A DNA stretch of 64,000 nucleotides, from assembly GCF_003702045.1 (NCBI RefSeq), contig NZ_RBTP01000022.1, forward strand, positions 124,001-188,000, written 5' to 3'. This document shows positions 19,922 through 30,300 of this stretch, piece after piece (position 1 is the stretch's first letter; each line of letters opens with the position of its first letter). This stretch comes from Pseudomonas viridiflava (lineage in GTDB: Bacteria > Pseudomonadota > Gammaproteobacteria > Pseudomonadales > Pseudomonadaceae). The position numbers and the translations under genes are program-made. Below the pieces are notes generated by a model, which saw only the letters and a list, made by a program, of their open reading frames with translations, was not told the DNA's origin and searched no databases.

Positions 19922-21028
19922 TCAGTCGCGCAAATCGGACTCGTGAATCGGTTGGTCCCGATGAGTCGCGCGTTGATATTGCGCGGGCCAGGTGGCGAGG
20001 CGACCGCCCAGATCATCGTCGGCGTGCAACGGCCAATAAGGATCACGCAACAGTTCTCGGGCCAACAGGATGATATCGGCTTGGCCGGTACGCAGAATGT
20101 GTTCTGCCTGCGCAGGGTCCGTGATCATGCCAACCGTGCCAGTGGCGATGCCGGACTCCTTGCGCACACGCTCGGCAAAGCGTGTCTGATAGCCGGGGCC
20201 GACCGGAATTTCGGCACTCGCAGCCGTGCCACCTGACGATACGTCGATCAAATCCGCACCCAGGTCTTTGAGGCGACGTGCCAGTTCTACCGTCTCGTCG
20301 GGGTTCCAGCCATCTTCCACCCAGTCGGTCGCGGACACCCGCACGAACAAAGGCAGTTCTTCAGGCCAGATGGAGCGGACCGCTTCAGTCACTTGCAGCG
20401 TCAGGCGAATGCGGTTTTCAAACGAACCGCCATATTGATCGGTGCGCTGATTGCTCAGGGGTGACAGGAACTGATGAAGCAAATAACCATGCGCCGCGTG
20501 AATTTCCACCACCTTGAAACCCGCGGTGAGCGAACGGCGTGCCGCGTCGACAAACGCTTTGATCAGTTCTTGAATCTGCGACTCGCTCAACTGGACCGGC
20601 ACGGTGTGCTGCGGGTCGAAGGCGATCGCCGACGGACCGACCGGGGTCCATCCCCCTTCGCTTGCCGGGATGCTGCCATGCTTGCCCAGCCAAGGGCGCC
20701 AGGTGCTGGCCTTGCGCCCGGCGTGCGCCAGTTGAACGCCCGCCACTGCACCCTGCGCGGTAATGAAGCGCGTGATGCGTTGCAGCGGTTCGATCTGTTC
20801 GTCGTTCCACAGGCCGAGGTCTTCAGGCGTGATGCGGCCCTCCGGGGTCACGGCCATCGCCTCTGTAAGCACCAAGCCGGCGCCGCCTACCGCACGGCTT
20901 CCCAAGTGGACCAGATGCCAGTCATTGGCCAGGCCATCGACACTGGAGTATTGGCACATGGGCGATACGGCGATCCGGTTGCGCAGGGTCAACTGGCGTA
21001 GGGTATAAGGCTCAAGCAACAGGCTCAT
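19922..21028 (-). CDS. NADH:flavin oxidoreductase of the Old Yellow Enzyme family (YqjM-like)
   Basis: FMN-dependent ene-reductase that reduces activated C=C bonds or nitro compounds with NAD(P)H. A single TIM barrel of 368 residues, the normal length for the YqjM/XenA class. Visible active-site features are the N-terminal SPMCQYSS (FMN-tuning Cys, Tyr), LAHAGRK, the substrate-binding His pair in IHAAHGYLLHQFLSP, and RTDQYGGSFENR. Physiological substrate unknown; homologues act in electrophile detoxification. Single gene, divergently placed and separated from recJ by about 110 bases. Confidence 0.88.
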   Translation of the reverse strand: MSLLLEPYTLRQLTLRNRIAVSPMCQYSSVDGLANDWHLVHLGSRAVGGAGLVLTEAMAVTPEGRITPEDLGLWNDEQIEPLQRITRFITAQGAVAGVQLAHAGRKASTWRPWLGKHGSIPASEGGWTPVGPSAIAFDPQHTVPVQLSESQIQELIKAFVDAARRSLTAGFKVVEIHAAHGYLLHQFLSPLSNQRTDQYGGSFENRIRLTLQVTEAVRSIWPEELPLFVRVSATDWVEDGWNPDETVELARRLKDLGADLIDVSSGGTAASAEIPVGPGYQTRFAERVRKESGIATGTVGMITDPAQAEHILRTGQADIILLARELLRDPYWPLHADDDLGGRLATWPAQYQRATHRDQPIHESDLRD

Positions 21029-21137
21029 GGCGACCTCTCATGTTGAAAATTCGGGTGTCCAGGCTCGTTTTGGTGAGCGGTTTTACTGGACAGAGCCTAG
21101 TCGACAACCCAAGAGCCTGACGGGTTCCTGCTTATTC

Positions 21138-22853
21138 TCAACGTGGCGCGAGGTGTACCACCATCAACTGCACGGTTTCATTGCCACGGAACTCATTGAG
21201 ATCTAGCTTGTAAGCCAGTTCGACCCACCGAATAGTAGGGTTGGGCCAGATGTCACGGTCTACGCTGAAGGCAATACCGTCCAGCTTCACGCTGCCGCAT
21301 TCGGTCTTGAGCACCATCTTCAAATGCCGCTCACCCACCACACGCTGCTCCACCAACTGGAACACACCATGAAACAACGGCTCGGGGAAGTGCTGCCCCC
21401 AGGGACCGGCATTACGCAGCGCGCGGGCCAGCTCAAGGTGAAACTCCTCTGCCGCCAGCGGGCCGTCCGACAGTAAACGTCCGGTCAGGTCCTGCTCGTC
21501 GAGCTGACGCCGTACTTCCTGATCGAACGCTTCGGCGAACGCCGGGAAGTTTTCTTCAGGCAACGAAAGCCCCGCCGCCATCGCGTGCCCTCCGAACTTG
21601 CTGATCAGCGTCGGATGAGCCGCCGCCACAGCGTCCAGCGCGTCACGAATATGGAAGCCGGGTACCGAACGAGCCGACCCCTTGAGCACCCCCTCCCCTG
21701 CGCTGGCGAACGCGATGGTTGGGCGGTGATAGCGCTCTTTCATGCGAGAGGCAAGGATGCCGATCACCCCCTGGTGCCAATCCGGCTCGAACAGACACAG
21801 GCCGAACGGCATGGATTCCACGGGCAAGTCCTTGAGCTGAGCCAGCGCCTCACGCTGCATGCCCTGCTCGATGGATTTGCGGTCCTGGTTCAACTCGTCC
21901 AGTTGCACCGCCATTTCCCGCGCCAGGGTTGGGTCTTCGCACAGCAGGCATTCGATCCCCAGGCTCATGTCATCCAGCCGGCCCGCCGCGTTCAGGCGCG
22001 GACCGAGAATGAAGCCCAGGTCGGTGGAGGTGATGCGCGAAGGCTCGCGCCGGGCCACTTCAAGAATCGCACGCAAGCCGGGACGCGCGCGACCGGCGCG
22101 AATACGCATCAGGCCTTGATGCACCAGAATGCGGTTGTTGGCATCCAGTGGCACCACGTCAGCCACGCTGCCCAGCGCCACCAGATCCAGCAGTTCGCCC
22201 AGATTGGGCTGAACACGTTGAGCGCTTTCGAACCAGCCGGTTTCACGCAAGCGGGCACGCAGCGCCATCAACACATAGAAAATAACCCCGACCCCCGCCA
22301 GTGATTTACTGGGGAACGTGCAGCCTGGCTGATTCGGGTTGACGATGGCATCCGCCGCCGGCAGTTCGTGCCCAGGCAAATGGTGATCGGTCACCAGCAC
22401 CTGCAAGCCCGCTGCCTTGGCCGTCGCCACGCCCTCGACGCTGGAGATCCCGTTGTCCACCGTGATCAACAACTGCGGCTTGCGCTGCAGCGCAACTTCG
22501 ACGATTTCCGGCGTCAAGCCATAGCCATACTCGAAACGGTTCGGGACCAGGTAATCGACATGTTCGGCGCCCAGCAGGCGCAACCCCAGTACACCGACCG
22601 TGGTTGCGGTTGCGCCGTCGGCATCGAAGTCGCCGACGATCAGCATGCGCTGGCGCTCACGCAATGCGGTCACCAGCAGGTCCACGGCGGCGTCGATGCC
22701 CTTGAGTTGCTGATACGGGATCAACCGCGCCAGCCCCTTGTCCAGCTCGGCTTCACTGGCCACCCCCCTCGCCGCGTAGAGACGAGTGAGCAGCGGTGGA
22801 AGATCGCCCAGAAAAGGCAGGGTGTCAGGCAACAGACGAGGTTCGATGCGCAT
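21138..22853 (-). CDS. recJ: Single-stranded-DNA-specific exonuclease RecJ
   Basis: 5'-3' exonuclease acting on single-stranded DNA in recombination, mismatch and base-excision repair. DHH phosphoesterase motifs are present (IVGDFDADGATATTVG; LVTDHHLPGHELP; VNPNQPG), followed by the DHHA1 domain (SKFGGHAMAAGLSL) and the C-terminal OB region. The frame is open upstream to 22940, but MRIEPRLLPDTLP at 22853 is the usual start and gives 571 residues. It lies 62 bases after yaeQ on the same strand. Confidence 0.95.
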   Translation of the reverse strand: MRIEPRLLPDTLPFLGDLPPLLTRLYAARGVASEAELDKGLARLIPYQQLKGIDAAVDLLVTALRERQRMLIVGDFDADGATATTVGVLGLRLLGAEHVDYLVPNRFEYGYGLTPEIVEVALQRKPQLLITVDNGISSVEGVATAKAAGLQVLVTDHHLPGHELPAADAIVNPNQPGCTFPSKSLAGVGVIFYVLMALRARLRETGWFESAQRVQPNLGELLDLVALGSVADVVPLDANNRILVHQGLMRIRAGRARPGLRAILEVARREPSRITSTDLGFILGPRLNAAGRLDDMSLGIECLLCEDPTLAREMAVQLDELNQDRKSIEQGMQREALAQLKDLPVESMPFGLCLFEPDWHQGVIGILASRMKERYHRPTIAFASAGEGVLKGSARSVPGFHIRDALDAVAAAHPTLISKFGGHAMAAGLSLPEENFPAFAEAFDQEVRRQLDEQDLTGRLLSDGPLAAEEFHLELARALRNAGPWGQHFPEPLFHGVFQLVEQRVVGERHLKMVLKTECGSVKLDGIAFSVDRDIWPNPTIRWVELAYKLDLNEFRGNETVQLMVVHLAPR

Positions 22854-22915
22854 GCGGGTCAGCTGATTCTCTAGTGTGTATCGGTGATCATGATTCGGGC
22901 TATGCCGAACGGGGC

Positions 22916-23458
22916 TTAGCCACGTTCGCCGGTCAGCCACTGCAACTGGACTTCATGCTGGCCACGGTCGTCGGTGACGAACACCGTGCCCTCGCTGATC
23001 ATCACGTCCCACTTGATGACGCGTGGCATATCTTTGGCAAGCACTTCCAGAATTTCCTGCGGCACCGCCGCGATGTTCACGTTCTTCAGGTTCTTGATCG
23101 CGGGGATGACCTTGCCTTCCCATACGCGCAGGCTGCCATAGGCAAGCAGGCTGGTGCGCTCAGTGCGGCGCGAGCACCACGTCAGGCGGTCGGCGTCGGG
23201 CTGGCCCACTTCGATCCAGTGCAGCACACGATCATCCAGGCTTTTTTCCCACAGCGCCGGTTCGTCTACATCAGACAGGCCGCGACCGAACGAAAGCTGC
23301 TCGTTGTACCAGAAGGCATACGCCAGCAGACGCACGGTCATGCGTTCTTCGGTTTCGGAAGGGTGACGGGCGATAGTCTGCTTGACGGTTTCGTAAACGC
23401 CCCGGTCAAGATCGGTCAGGTTCAGTTCGAATTTGTAGGTCGTGGACGGCTGGGCCAT
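22916..23458 (-). CDS. yaeQ: YaeQ family protein
   Basis: A conserved protein of about 180 residues of the YaeQ family, which has a PD-(D/E)XK nuclease-like fold; its biological role is not settled. Typical segments are MAQPSTTYKFELNLTDLDRG, RHPSETEERMTVRLLAYAFW and VGQPDADRLTWCSRRTER. The start at 23458 fits the family; an open frame reaching 23590 is not needed. It is upstream of recJ on the same strand and probably co-transcribed with it, the usual arrangement in Pseudomonas. Confidence 0.9.
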   Translation of the reverse strand: MAQPSTTYKFELNLTDLDRGVYETVKQTIARHPSETEERMTVRLLAYAFWYNEQLSFGRGLSDVDEPALWEKSLDDRVLHWIEVGQPDADRLTWCSRRTERTSLLAYGSLRVWEGKVIPAIKNLKNVNIAAVPQEILEVLAKDMPRVIKWDVMISEGTVFVTDDRGQHEVQLQWLTGERG

Positions 23459-23711
23459 GAACGGGCTTCTAGAGTCTGGAGGAAAGGCGCCAAGTCTAAC
23501 CGATGCAGAGGCCCTTGAACGAATCGGCTCGAGTATGAGCTGGCCTGGCGACTGCAACCGAGTCAGCCCGTCCACTTGCCGGATAAGCAAAATCGGATAG
23601 CCTCATTAACGCCAGACCGCAGCAATATGTGACGTCGACGTCGCAGTGCGACTCAAAAACCTGTCTTTGAACACCATCGGCCTACGACATCTTCGAGCAA
23701 AGGACAGACGA

Positions 23712-24590
23712 ATGACGCTTCGTGCCCCGTATCGCGCAATGCCCCACCTGTTGCTGGCGCTCCTCTGGTTCGCTGTGCCCAACGCAAGTCAGGCGCGGGA
23801 AACGTTGACCTGGTTGCTGCGCGACCTGCCGCCCTCGACCCTTTTTGCAGGCACGATGCAGGGCCAGGGTGCCATCGATCAACTCATGCCTATCTTGACG
23901 GCCAGAATGCCGGAATACGATCACGTGCTGATGCATGTGAACAGGGCCAGAGCCATGCAGATGCTCAACGACGGGGCTGCGCTGAGCTGTGATCCGACCA
24001 TGCTGTGGACGCAGGAACGTGCCAGAACCATCATTTATTCCATCCCGATCTTCGTCCTGTTCAGCAGCGGCCTTATCGTGCGCAAGGAACACTTGGGCAG
24101 GTTCGAACCTTTTATCTCGCAGGGCCAAATCAATCTTCAGGCGCTGATGGCCAGCGAGACCGTCAAACTGGGCGTGGTTGCAGAACGCAGTTACGGGGGA
24201 TTGATCGACAAGACGCTTGATGAAAGCGATGAGCAGACACTGAGCTTGCATTATGGCAGTGACGCCGTCGGCAGCCTGTTGCAGATGGCGCGTGCCGGGC
24301 GGTTGGACGGTTTGCTCGGTTTCTGGTTCGAAGTGCGTTATCAAGCGATGCAACAAGGCATTGACCCGCAGGAGCTAGTGTTTCTGCCGATCGCCGACAA
24401 CCCGCTGTATCAACTGGCCTATATCGGCTGCAGCGACACGCCTGAAGGCAAACATGCCATGCAGCTCATCAATCGCGAGATGCGCACGCTGCGCGAGAGC
24501 GCACTGATGGGGTTTTACGCGCGATGGCTGGACTCTGAGCAGCAACAGAGCTACCTGAGCGACGTGAAGGTCATTTTCGACAAGCAGTAA
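23712..24590 (+). CDS. Periplasmic solute-binding-like protein (TIGR02285 type)
   Basis: A 292-residue secreted protein resembling the amino-acid-binding (SBP_bac_3-like) TIGR02285 group. The start ATG at 23712 has AGGA seven bases upstream and opens a signal peptide (hydrophobic HLLLALLWFAV, cleavage after NASQA). The mature part has alternating alpha/beta periplasmic-binding features (SGLIVRKEHLGRF; GVVAERSYGGLIDK; ARAGRLDGLLGFWFEV). No permease or ATPase gene is adjacent, so it is probably not part of an ABC transporter. Such stand-alone proteins often relate to signalling, but no partner is visible here. Confidence 0.75.
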   Translation: MTLRAPYRAMPHLLLALLWFAVPNASQARETLTWLLRDLPPSTLFAGTMQGQGAIDQLMPILTARMPEYDHVLMHVNRARAMQMLNDGAALSCDPTMLWTQERARTIIYSIPIFVLFSSGLIVRKEHLGRFEPFISQGQINLQALMASETVKLGVVAERSYGGLIDKTLDESDEQTLSLHYGSDAVGSLLQMARAGRLDGLLGFWFEVRYQAMQQGIDPQELVFLPIADNPLYQLAYIGCSDTPEGKHAMQLINREMRTLRESALMGFYARWLDSEQQQSYLSDVKVIFDKQ

Positions 24591-24702
24591 GAATGTGAGA
24601 CAAACCCCGAGCCGTGCACACCTGCCCGGGGTGGAACTGGCTGTAAAACCGTCGTTTTGCGTCGCTACGTAAGGTGCGCGTTGTCAGGTAAACGGTAAAC
24701 CA

Positions 24703-24999
24703 CTAAGCGAACGCGGGTGTTCCCACGAACGTCCGGCTCAGGGCGGCGTTGCGCATCGCGGCGATCACGCACGGCTCGATCCTGCCTTCAGCGACCATCA
24801 GATCCCGGTGAAGCCCATCGACTACATCCGTCAGTTGGCGCTTATCGCTCAACTGATCAGCAGTGAATACGCGTGAAATCACGCAGGCACCGGTTGCATC
24901 TTTCAACGTCACAAGACGTTCGCCACGTGCGCCAGCCTGGCCAATAGACGCCTTGTAAGGAGCCAGCGCTTCGCTTAGCAGTAAGCTGATATTTTCCAT
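24703..24999 (-). CDS. DUF3509 domain-containing protein
   Basis: A small Pseudomonas-restricted protein of 98 residues with no known function. It is recognised by MENISLLLSEALAPYKASIG, the conserved beta strands (GERLVTLKDATGACVISR) and the closing helix (IEPCVIAAMRNAALSR). No signal peptide or transmembrane segment. It is a single gene with a long structured leader (hairpins at 25058-25095) that could control expression after transcription. Confidence 0.8.
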   Translation of the reverse strand: MENISLLLSEALAPYKASIGQAGARGERLVTLKDATGACVISRVFTADQLSDKRQLTDVVDGLHRDLMVAEGRIEPCVIAAMRNAALSRTFVGTPAFA

Positions 25000-25057
25000 C
25001 TAGATCACCACTCAACAGTTTGAATGCAAAGGTGCTAATCAATGACCGTCGGCGATA

Positions 25058-25095
25058 GCAGAAAGTTCTTTTCTGCCGTCGCAGTCATTGCGACG
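25058..25095 (-). promoter_or_regulatory. Two stacked hairpins in the DUF3509 leader
   Basis: GCAGAAA-GTTCT-TTTCTGC (25058-25076) is followed at once by CGTCGCA-GTCAT-TGCGACG (25077-25095). Both have perfect 7-bp stems and 5-base loops. They lie about 60-95 bases upstream of the DUF3509 start, in what should be its 5' untranslated leader. A role in mRNA stability or control is inference. Confidence 0.5.
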
Positions 25096-25133
25096 TTTTC
25101 TGAATTTGAGCATGCCAGTGGAATGTGACAGGG

Positions 25134-25164
25134 AAAAAACCCGAGACAAAACTAATCTGTCGGG
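25134..25164 (-). terminator. Minus-strand terminator-like hairpin upstream of DUF3509
   Basis: On the minus strand CCCGACA, a 9-base loop, TGTC-bulge-CGGG and then six T residues form a good intrinsic terminator. No annotated gene lies directly upstream on that strand, so it would end either a small RNA from 25165-25320 or a leader transcript (attenuation). Confidence 0.5.
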
Positions 25165-25333
25165 CGCATCGTTTGAAAACGACAGCCATCAAACTCGTCG
25201 AATTGCGATCAGACTGTAGGATTTTTCAGCAAAAATACGCTCAATTTCCGACAAATCTCAGTCGTTGACGCACCGTTCATAAACACTGCCTTCAGATGAA
25301 ATACCATGAGCCACCTTCCGACGGAGCCTTGCC

Positions 25334-25996
25334 TTGAGCGCGTCCACTGATCACCCGTTGCGCATCATCGTGGCTGATGACCATCCCATTTTCCTGATTG
25401 GATTGCGCGTGGTGCTTGAGCAGGACCACGCTGCGGTGGTCGTGGCCCAGGCCAGCAATCCCGACGAGTTGCTCATGGCGCTCAACAGGCACGCCTGTGA
25501 TGTGCTGGTCACCGACTTCATGATGCCCGTGGAGCAACAGAACGACGGCCTGCGCCTGCTGCAACGCATCCGGCGCGACTTCCCCGATTTACCAGTGGTG
25601 GTGGTGACCATGTTGAGCAACGCCGGACTGTTTCAGTCCATGCTGGACCTCAATGTGCAGGGGTTGCTGAGCAAAGCCAGCGTCGCCGGAGAACTGCCCA
25701 CCGCCATCGAAAACGTACGCCGCAAACGTGTTTTTCTAGCCGATTCGGTGCGCAGGGTGTTGCAGGACGCTCAGCACCAGGGGCCTGACACGCCGCTGCC
25801 GCTCGAACAGTTATCGCCCCGTGAAATGGAAGTGTTGCGTCTGTTTTCCGCCGGTCATGCGGTGGGCCGGATCGCGACACAGCTCAATCGCAGCAAGCAG
25901 ACGGTCAGTGCGCAGAAAGTCAGCGCCATGCGCAAGCTGGGCCTGGCCAACGATGCGGCACTGTTTATCTACGTGCAGGAGCATGGCCTGTCGTAA
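25334..25996 (+). CDS. LuxR/NarL-type response regulator (RocA1-like)
   Basis: A DNA-binding response regulator of 220 residues. Receiver domain with acidic pair (VADDHPIF) and phospho-acceptor Asp61 (DVLVTDFMMP), then a GerE/LuxR helix-turn-helix (LSPREMEVLRLFSAGHAVGRIATQLNRSKQTVSAQ). The start is TTG at 25334 with GGAG eight bases before it. It converges with the EAL regulator, leaving only nine bases between the stops, and lies near a BvgS-like sensor. The same three protein types make up the Roc1/Sad system of P. aeruginosa (RocA1, RocR, RocS1), which controls fimbriae and biofilm genes. The assignment to that role rests on architecture and gene order. Confidence 0.82.
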   Translation: MSASTDHPLRIIVADDHPIFLIGLRVVLEQDHAAVVVAQASNPDELLMALNRHACDVLVTDFMMPVEQQNDGLRLLQRIRRDFPDLPVVVVTMLSNAGLFQSMLDLNVQGLLSKASVAGELPTAIENVRRKRVFLADSVRRVLQDAQHQGPDTPLPLEQLSPREMEVLRLFSAGHAVGRIATQLNRSKQTVSAQKVSAMRKLGLANDAALFIYVQEHGLS

Positions 25997-26005
25997 GCGG
26001 ATTGC

Positions 26006-27235
26006 CTAAAAAGTTTCTGCGGTTGGACTGCGTTCGGCCAGCCATCTGGCAAAATCTGCGGCGGGCATCGGACGAGCGATGAAATACCCTTGAATCGAGG
26101 GCGCTCCCAGCGTGAGCAGGCTGTGAAAGTCATCCAGCGTCTCGACCCCTTCGATCACTACCGTCATGGACAAGCGTTGCGCCATGACCATTGCACCGGC
26201 GACCACAGCGGATTTGCGGGAGTCCTCTCCCATCCCCCGTACGAACGGCGCTGGAATCTTCAGCTCGCTGAACGGCAACTGCAACAGCCGCTCGATGTTC
26301 GACGCCCCCATGCCAAAGTCGTCGATCGACAAGGTGCAGCCCTGCATGCACAGGCGTAACAGGCCTTCCATTTGCCAGCTCTGCGCTCCATCCGTGTCCT
26401 GCTCAAGGATTTCCAGGGTCAGTACACTGGCAGGCAGCTCATGACGCGCCAGCGCCTGCATGACTTGCTCGGCAAACTCGACGTGCTGAAGCATCTGCGG
26501 AGCGATGTTCACCGACACCGGCATCGCCTGTCCCTGTCGCCTTGCCATGCCCGCCGAAAACGCCAACGCCTGATCCAGCACGCGCCAGGTCAACGTCTCG
26601 ATCAGGCCTTCGGCCTGAACCATGTCCATGAAAAGACCCGGCGCTAGCAGCCCGAGCGTGGGGTGCTGCCAGCGCACCAGGGCTTCGGCACCCAGCACAG
26701 TGCCGTCGAGGCCAACTTTGGGCTGGAACCAGGTTATCCACTGCGTCGCGCAACTGGCAGGGTTTTGGGCGTCGACAAAGAGTTCATGAGCACTCAAGGT
26801 ATCCGAAGACTGGCGCTCTAGTGCCGACTCTTCGACCCGCAGAACCTGTGGTTCATAGGCGTCGAACAACTCACGCAAGGCGGCAGCGGAAGCGGGCTTG
26901 GGCAGGCAGCCCAGCACTTCAAGCCCCTGCGCAGCAGCCAGACGCGCCACCCCCTCCAGCACACAGGTCGTGGTACTGCTGAGTATGATCAGCGCGTTGG
27001 CCATCTTCTCAGACGCCAGATACCGGATCAGTTCAAGACCGTCCGGCCCTTCCATCTGCAGATCGCAGATCGCGATATCGACAGCGCCACGGCTGTTCAG
27101 AGACTCCCGAGCCGCCGCCACACTTTCCGCCGTTCTTACATCGAAAATCTGATTGGCGTTGAGCATCTGATGCAGCGCCATCAGTTGAAAGGGATGATCT
27201 TCCAGAACCAGAACCTTGAGTGAACGCACAGTCAT
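26006..27235 (-). CDS. Receiver-EAL cyclic di-GMP phosphodiesterase (RocR-like)
   Basis: A 409-residue response regulator: receiver with Asp58 (DIAICDLQMEGPDG), then an EAL domain with E184-A-L, Asn243 (VNIAP), Glu275/Glu278 (LEILEQ), Asp305-Asp306 (DDFGMG), Lys326, Glu362 (IEGVE) and Gln382 (IQGY). Nearly all residues needed to hydrolyse cyclic di-GMP are present. However, the usual K-x-D motif after DDFG reads K-I-P, with Pro328 in place of Asp, so activity may be reduced. RocR in P. aeruginosa is the EAL partner of RocS1 and antagonises RocA1. It probably forms an operon with the upstream sensor gene, 120 bases away if the stated ends are used. Confidence 0.85.
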   Translation of the reverse strand: MTVRSLKVLVLEDHPFQLMALHQMLNANQIFDVRTAESVAAARESLNSRGAVDIAICDLQMEGPDGLELIRYLASEKMANALIILSSTTTCVLEGVARLAAAQGLEVLGCLPKPASAAALRELFDAYEPQVLRVEESALERQSSDTLSAHELFVDAQNPASCATQWITWFQPKVGLDGTVLGAEALVRWQHPTLGLLAPGLFMDMVQAEGLIETLTWRVLDQALAFSAGMARRQGQAMPVSVNIAPQMLQHVEFAEQVMQALARHELPASVLTLEILEQDTDGAQSWQMEGLLRLCMQGCTLSIDDFGMGASNIERLLQLPFSELKIPAPFVRGMGEDSRKSAVVAGAMVMAQRLSMTVVIEGVETLDDFHSLLTLGAPSIQGYFIARPMPAADFARWLAERSPTAETF

Positions 27236-27355
27236 GCCTACCGGGTAGAAGCCATACGGCCAGGGAAGACCCTACTCTAGGCACTTTGCGAGGTGCGCCC
27301 CATAGGACGAGTCCTAAAACGTCCAGATCGACGTGTGCGGTTTGCGCACGGCCGC

Positions 27356-30300
27356 TCAGCCAGACGTGGATGAGCGCTGCGGGACGGTCACCAGACGCAC
27401 TTCGATGTCCGCACGCAAATGCCCGATGGCGACTTCCAGCGCGGGCCAGCGCTCAAGCGTCTCGGCGTCGGCCTCGCGACTGACACTCTCTTCCAGCGCC
27501 ATACATGCCCTGGCCAGCGGCAACGCGTTGACGAGGCTCGCGGCCCCCTTGAGACGATGCAGGGAGGCGCCCAGCACGTTCCAGTCGCGGGCATGAACGG
27601 AAGCTTCAAGGGCGGTGTGTTCGTGCAGAAGATTTTTCCAGAGTTCGCTCAGCAAACGCTGCATCTGCTGTTCGTTGGCCTGGGTCATGCGCTGCAATGT
27701 ATGGACATCGAACGTTGGCTCGCGTACCCATTTCGCCAGTTCATCCGACAGGCGCTCCAGCGACAAGGGTTTTACCAGCAGCCCGTCCATCCCCGACTGT
27801 TCACAGCGCGGGCCTTCATCAATCAGGGCACTGGCGGTGCAGCCGATGACCGGACACCGTTGGCGCATCTCTTGAGCCTCGATACGCCGGATGGCTTGTG
27901 TAAGGGCGTAGCCACTGATACCGGGCATATTACAATCGGTGATGACCGCGTCGAATTCATCCTCTCGCCACACCTGCAAAGCGCTCTCGCCGTCCGCCAC
28001 AGACACGACCTGATGCCCCAGAAATTCAAGCTGCCGGGTCAGCACCATGCGGTTGGCGGAAAGATCATCAACCACCAGCACGTAAAGGTTTTGCTGATCA
28101 GAAATGACGCCGTGAGCGTCTTGCCCGGGCTGCGGCGCACCGGTATGTTCGACGCGGGCCAATGGCAGGTCGATGGCTATTCGCGTGCCCTTCCCCGGCT
28201 CGCTGTGCAGGCTGATATCACCTTTCATCAGCTCGACCAACTGCCGGGAAATACTCAGGCCCAGCCCTGTACCACCGTAACGGGAGGCGGTGTCGTCACT
28301 GGCCTGGGTAAACGGCTGGAACACCTGCTGCTGACGCTCGGGCTCGATACCTACGCCACTGTCCTGCACGCAGATACACAGACGCTCCGATTCATCGGCT
28401 TCACATGAAGAAGATGCCTCGCTTGCCTGCACGGTCACTACCACCGAACCGTGACGAGTGAACTTCAGCGCGTTACCCACCAGGTTATGCAGCACCTGAC
28501 GCAACCTCATGGGATCCAGCCAATAATCGCCTTTCACCTCTTCGGCAACGTCCAGACGAAGGGAAAGGCCCTTTGCCTGGGCCTGAGCGGCAAACAGCTG
28601 AACGATTCCCTCAAAGAAGCCCTGCAAAGACGTCACCGCCAGCGAAAGCTGCATGCCACCGGCTTCAATCCTGGCCAGATCGAGGCTGTCACCCACCAGT
28701 ACCACCAGTTCCTGAGCCGAGCGATGCGCCACCTTTAACGCCTCGGAAGGCTGCTGGCCAAGGCGTAAAGCCTGCGCGCACTCAAGCTCCAGCAAACCGA
28801 TGATCGCGCCCATCGGCGTACGAATCTCATGGCTCATGGCGGCCAGAAAAGCGCTCTTGGCCTCGTTGGCCTGATCGGCCTTGCGCAATGCCTCTTCAAG
28901 TTGCTGTTCCAGGCGCTTGCGTTCGGTGATATCGATCCAGCCGCCGAGCAGGCCCTGCAACTGTCCGTCGGCCCCGAAGAAGGGCACTGTCCATTGCCAG
29001 GCATCGACGCGCTTGCCATGCAGTTCCATCATGCGGTCGGCAAAGATCGGCTGATGGTCATCCAGCAGTCTTACGTAATCGGCTTGCATCTGTTCGGCCA
29101 CCGAGCGAGGAATCAGGTCAACGTCCGTCAGACGTCGGCCATTCATCTGCTCGAAACTGACATTGAAACTGTCCTCGTAACTTCGGTTGCAGGAAATCAG
29201 ACGCCCCTTGAGGTCGCGCACATAGATGGGATTTGGAATGCCATCGAGCAGCGCCCGCTTGAACGCCAATTGGTCGCTTAGCTGTCGCTCCACCTGGAGA
29301 CGCTGACGAATCTGCGCCTTCAATCTGCCGCTCCAGACCAGCGACACCAAACCGACCAGCACTGCCACGACCACCACCCAGAAAACCCATTGCGGTATAC
29401 GGTTCCAGAGCGAAGGTTGAGGCAACGTGGAACCCAGCCACTTGACCCGAATGGAACGCAACTCGGCGACCGGAAACTCTTCAAGTGCCTTGTTGAGAAT
29501 GCCAAGCAGTTCAGGCTGTGACTTGATCACCGAGAAACGGTCCGGTGACCATTTCCCATCCACGCTGCGGGCGACCTTCAGTTGCCCTGCCGGATACAGG
29601 TAGGCACCTGCCTCATTCTGGATAGTTGCATCGGCTACACCGCTTTCCACCATTGCCCGGGCCTGCTCATAGGTGTTGGTGAGTTTGAGCTGGATCAACG
29701 GGTATTCGCGCCTGATCTGATCTTCAAGGGCGTGGCGGGCGGGCAAGGCAAGCACCTGGCCTTCCAGGCTGGCGAGTGAAACGTCAGCGGGGCTACCAGA
29801 ACGCACCACGAACACCCAACTGTTGCCGCCAAAGGAATAGGTGAAATCCAGAAAGCGGCGACGTTCCGGGTTCTCGGCCAGCGTGGTGTTCATGTCCGCC
29901 ATACCGGCGCGCAGCGCTTCGATGCTCTGCTGCGTGGAAGCCACTTCACGGTGAATGAATTGCAGCCCCGTCATACGCGAGATACGCGCCAACACATCAA
30001 CATTGAGCCCCACCCAATGACCGTTCTTGTCCTTGTAGATATAGGGCGGGTGCTGGGTGGTCGATACCGTCACGCTGGGATGCTTGACGATCCAGCGTCG
30101 TTCGGCACCTGTGAGGCTGATACGCTGCCCGGCCAGATCCGCTCCCAACCCTACCGTCCAGCGACCGATCACTTCGCGGAAAACCGACGGTTCGATGCTG
30201 GCCAGGGCACGGTCGATAAGCCCGAGCAGCCGCTGTTCCTGCTCGCGCACCGCAAACGCGAAGCCAACGGGCGGCAATGCACTTTCAAACTTGATCTGCA

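Larger units (their letters stand above)
25000..25333. other. Divergent intergenic region between DUF3509 and the LuxR-type regulator
   Basis: 334 A+T-rich bases without a gene. The side next to DUF3509 holds two stacked perfect hairpins, and a terminator-like hairpin lies further up on the same strand; both are listed separately. The remaining part, 25165-25320, should hold the promoter of the LuxR-type regulator, but I cannot name a clear -35/-10 pair. Confidence 0.6.
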
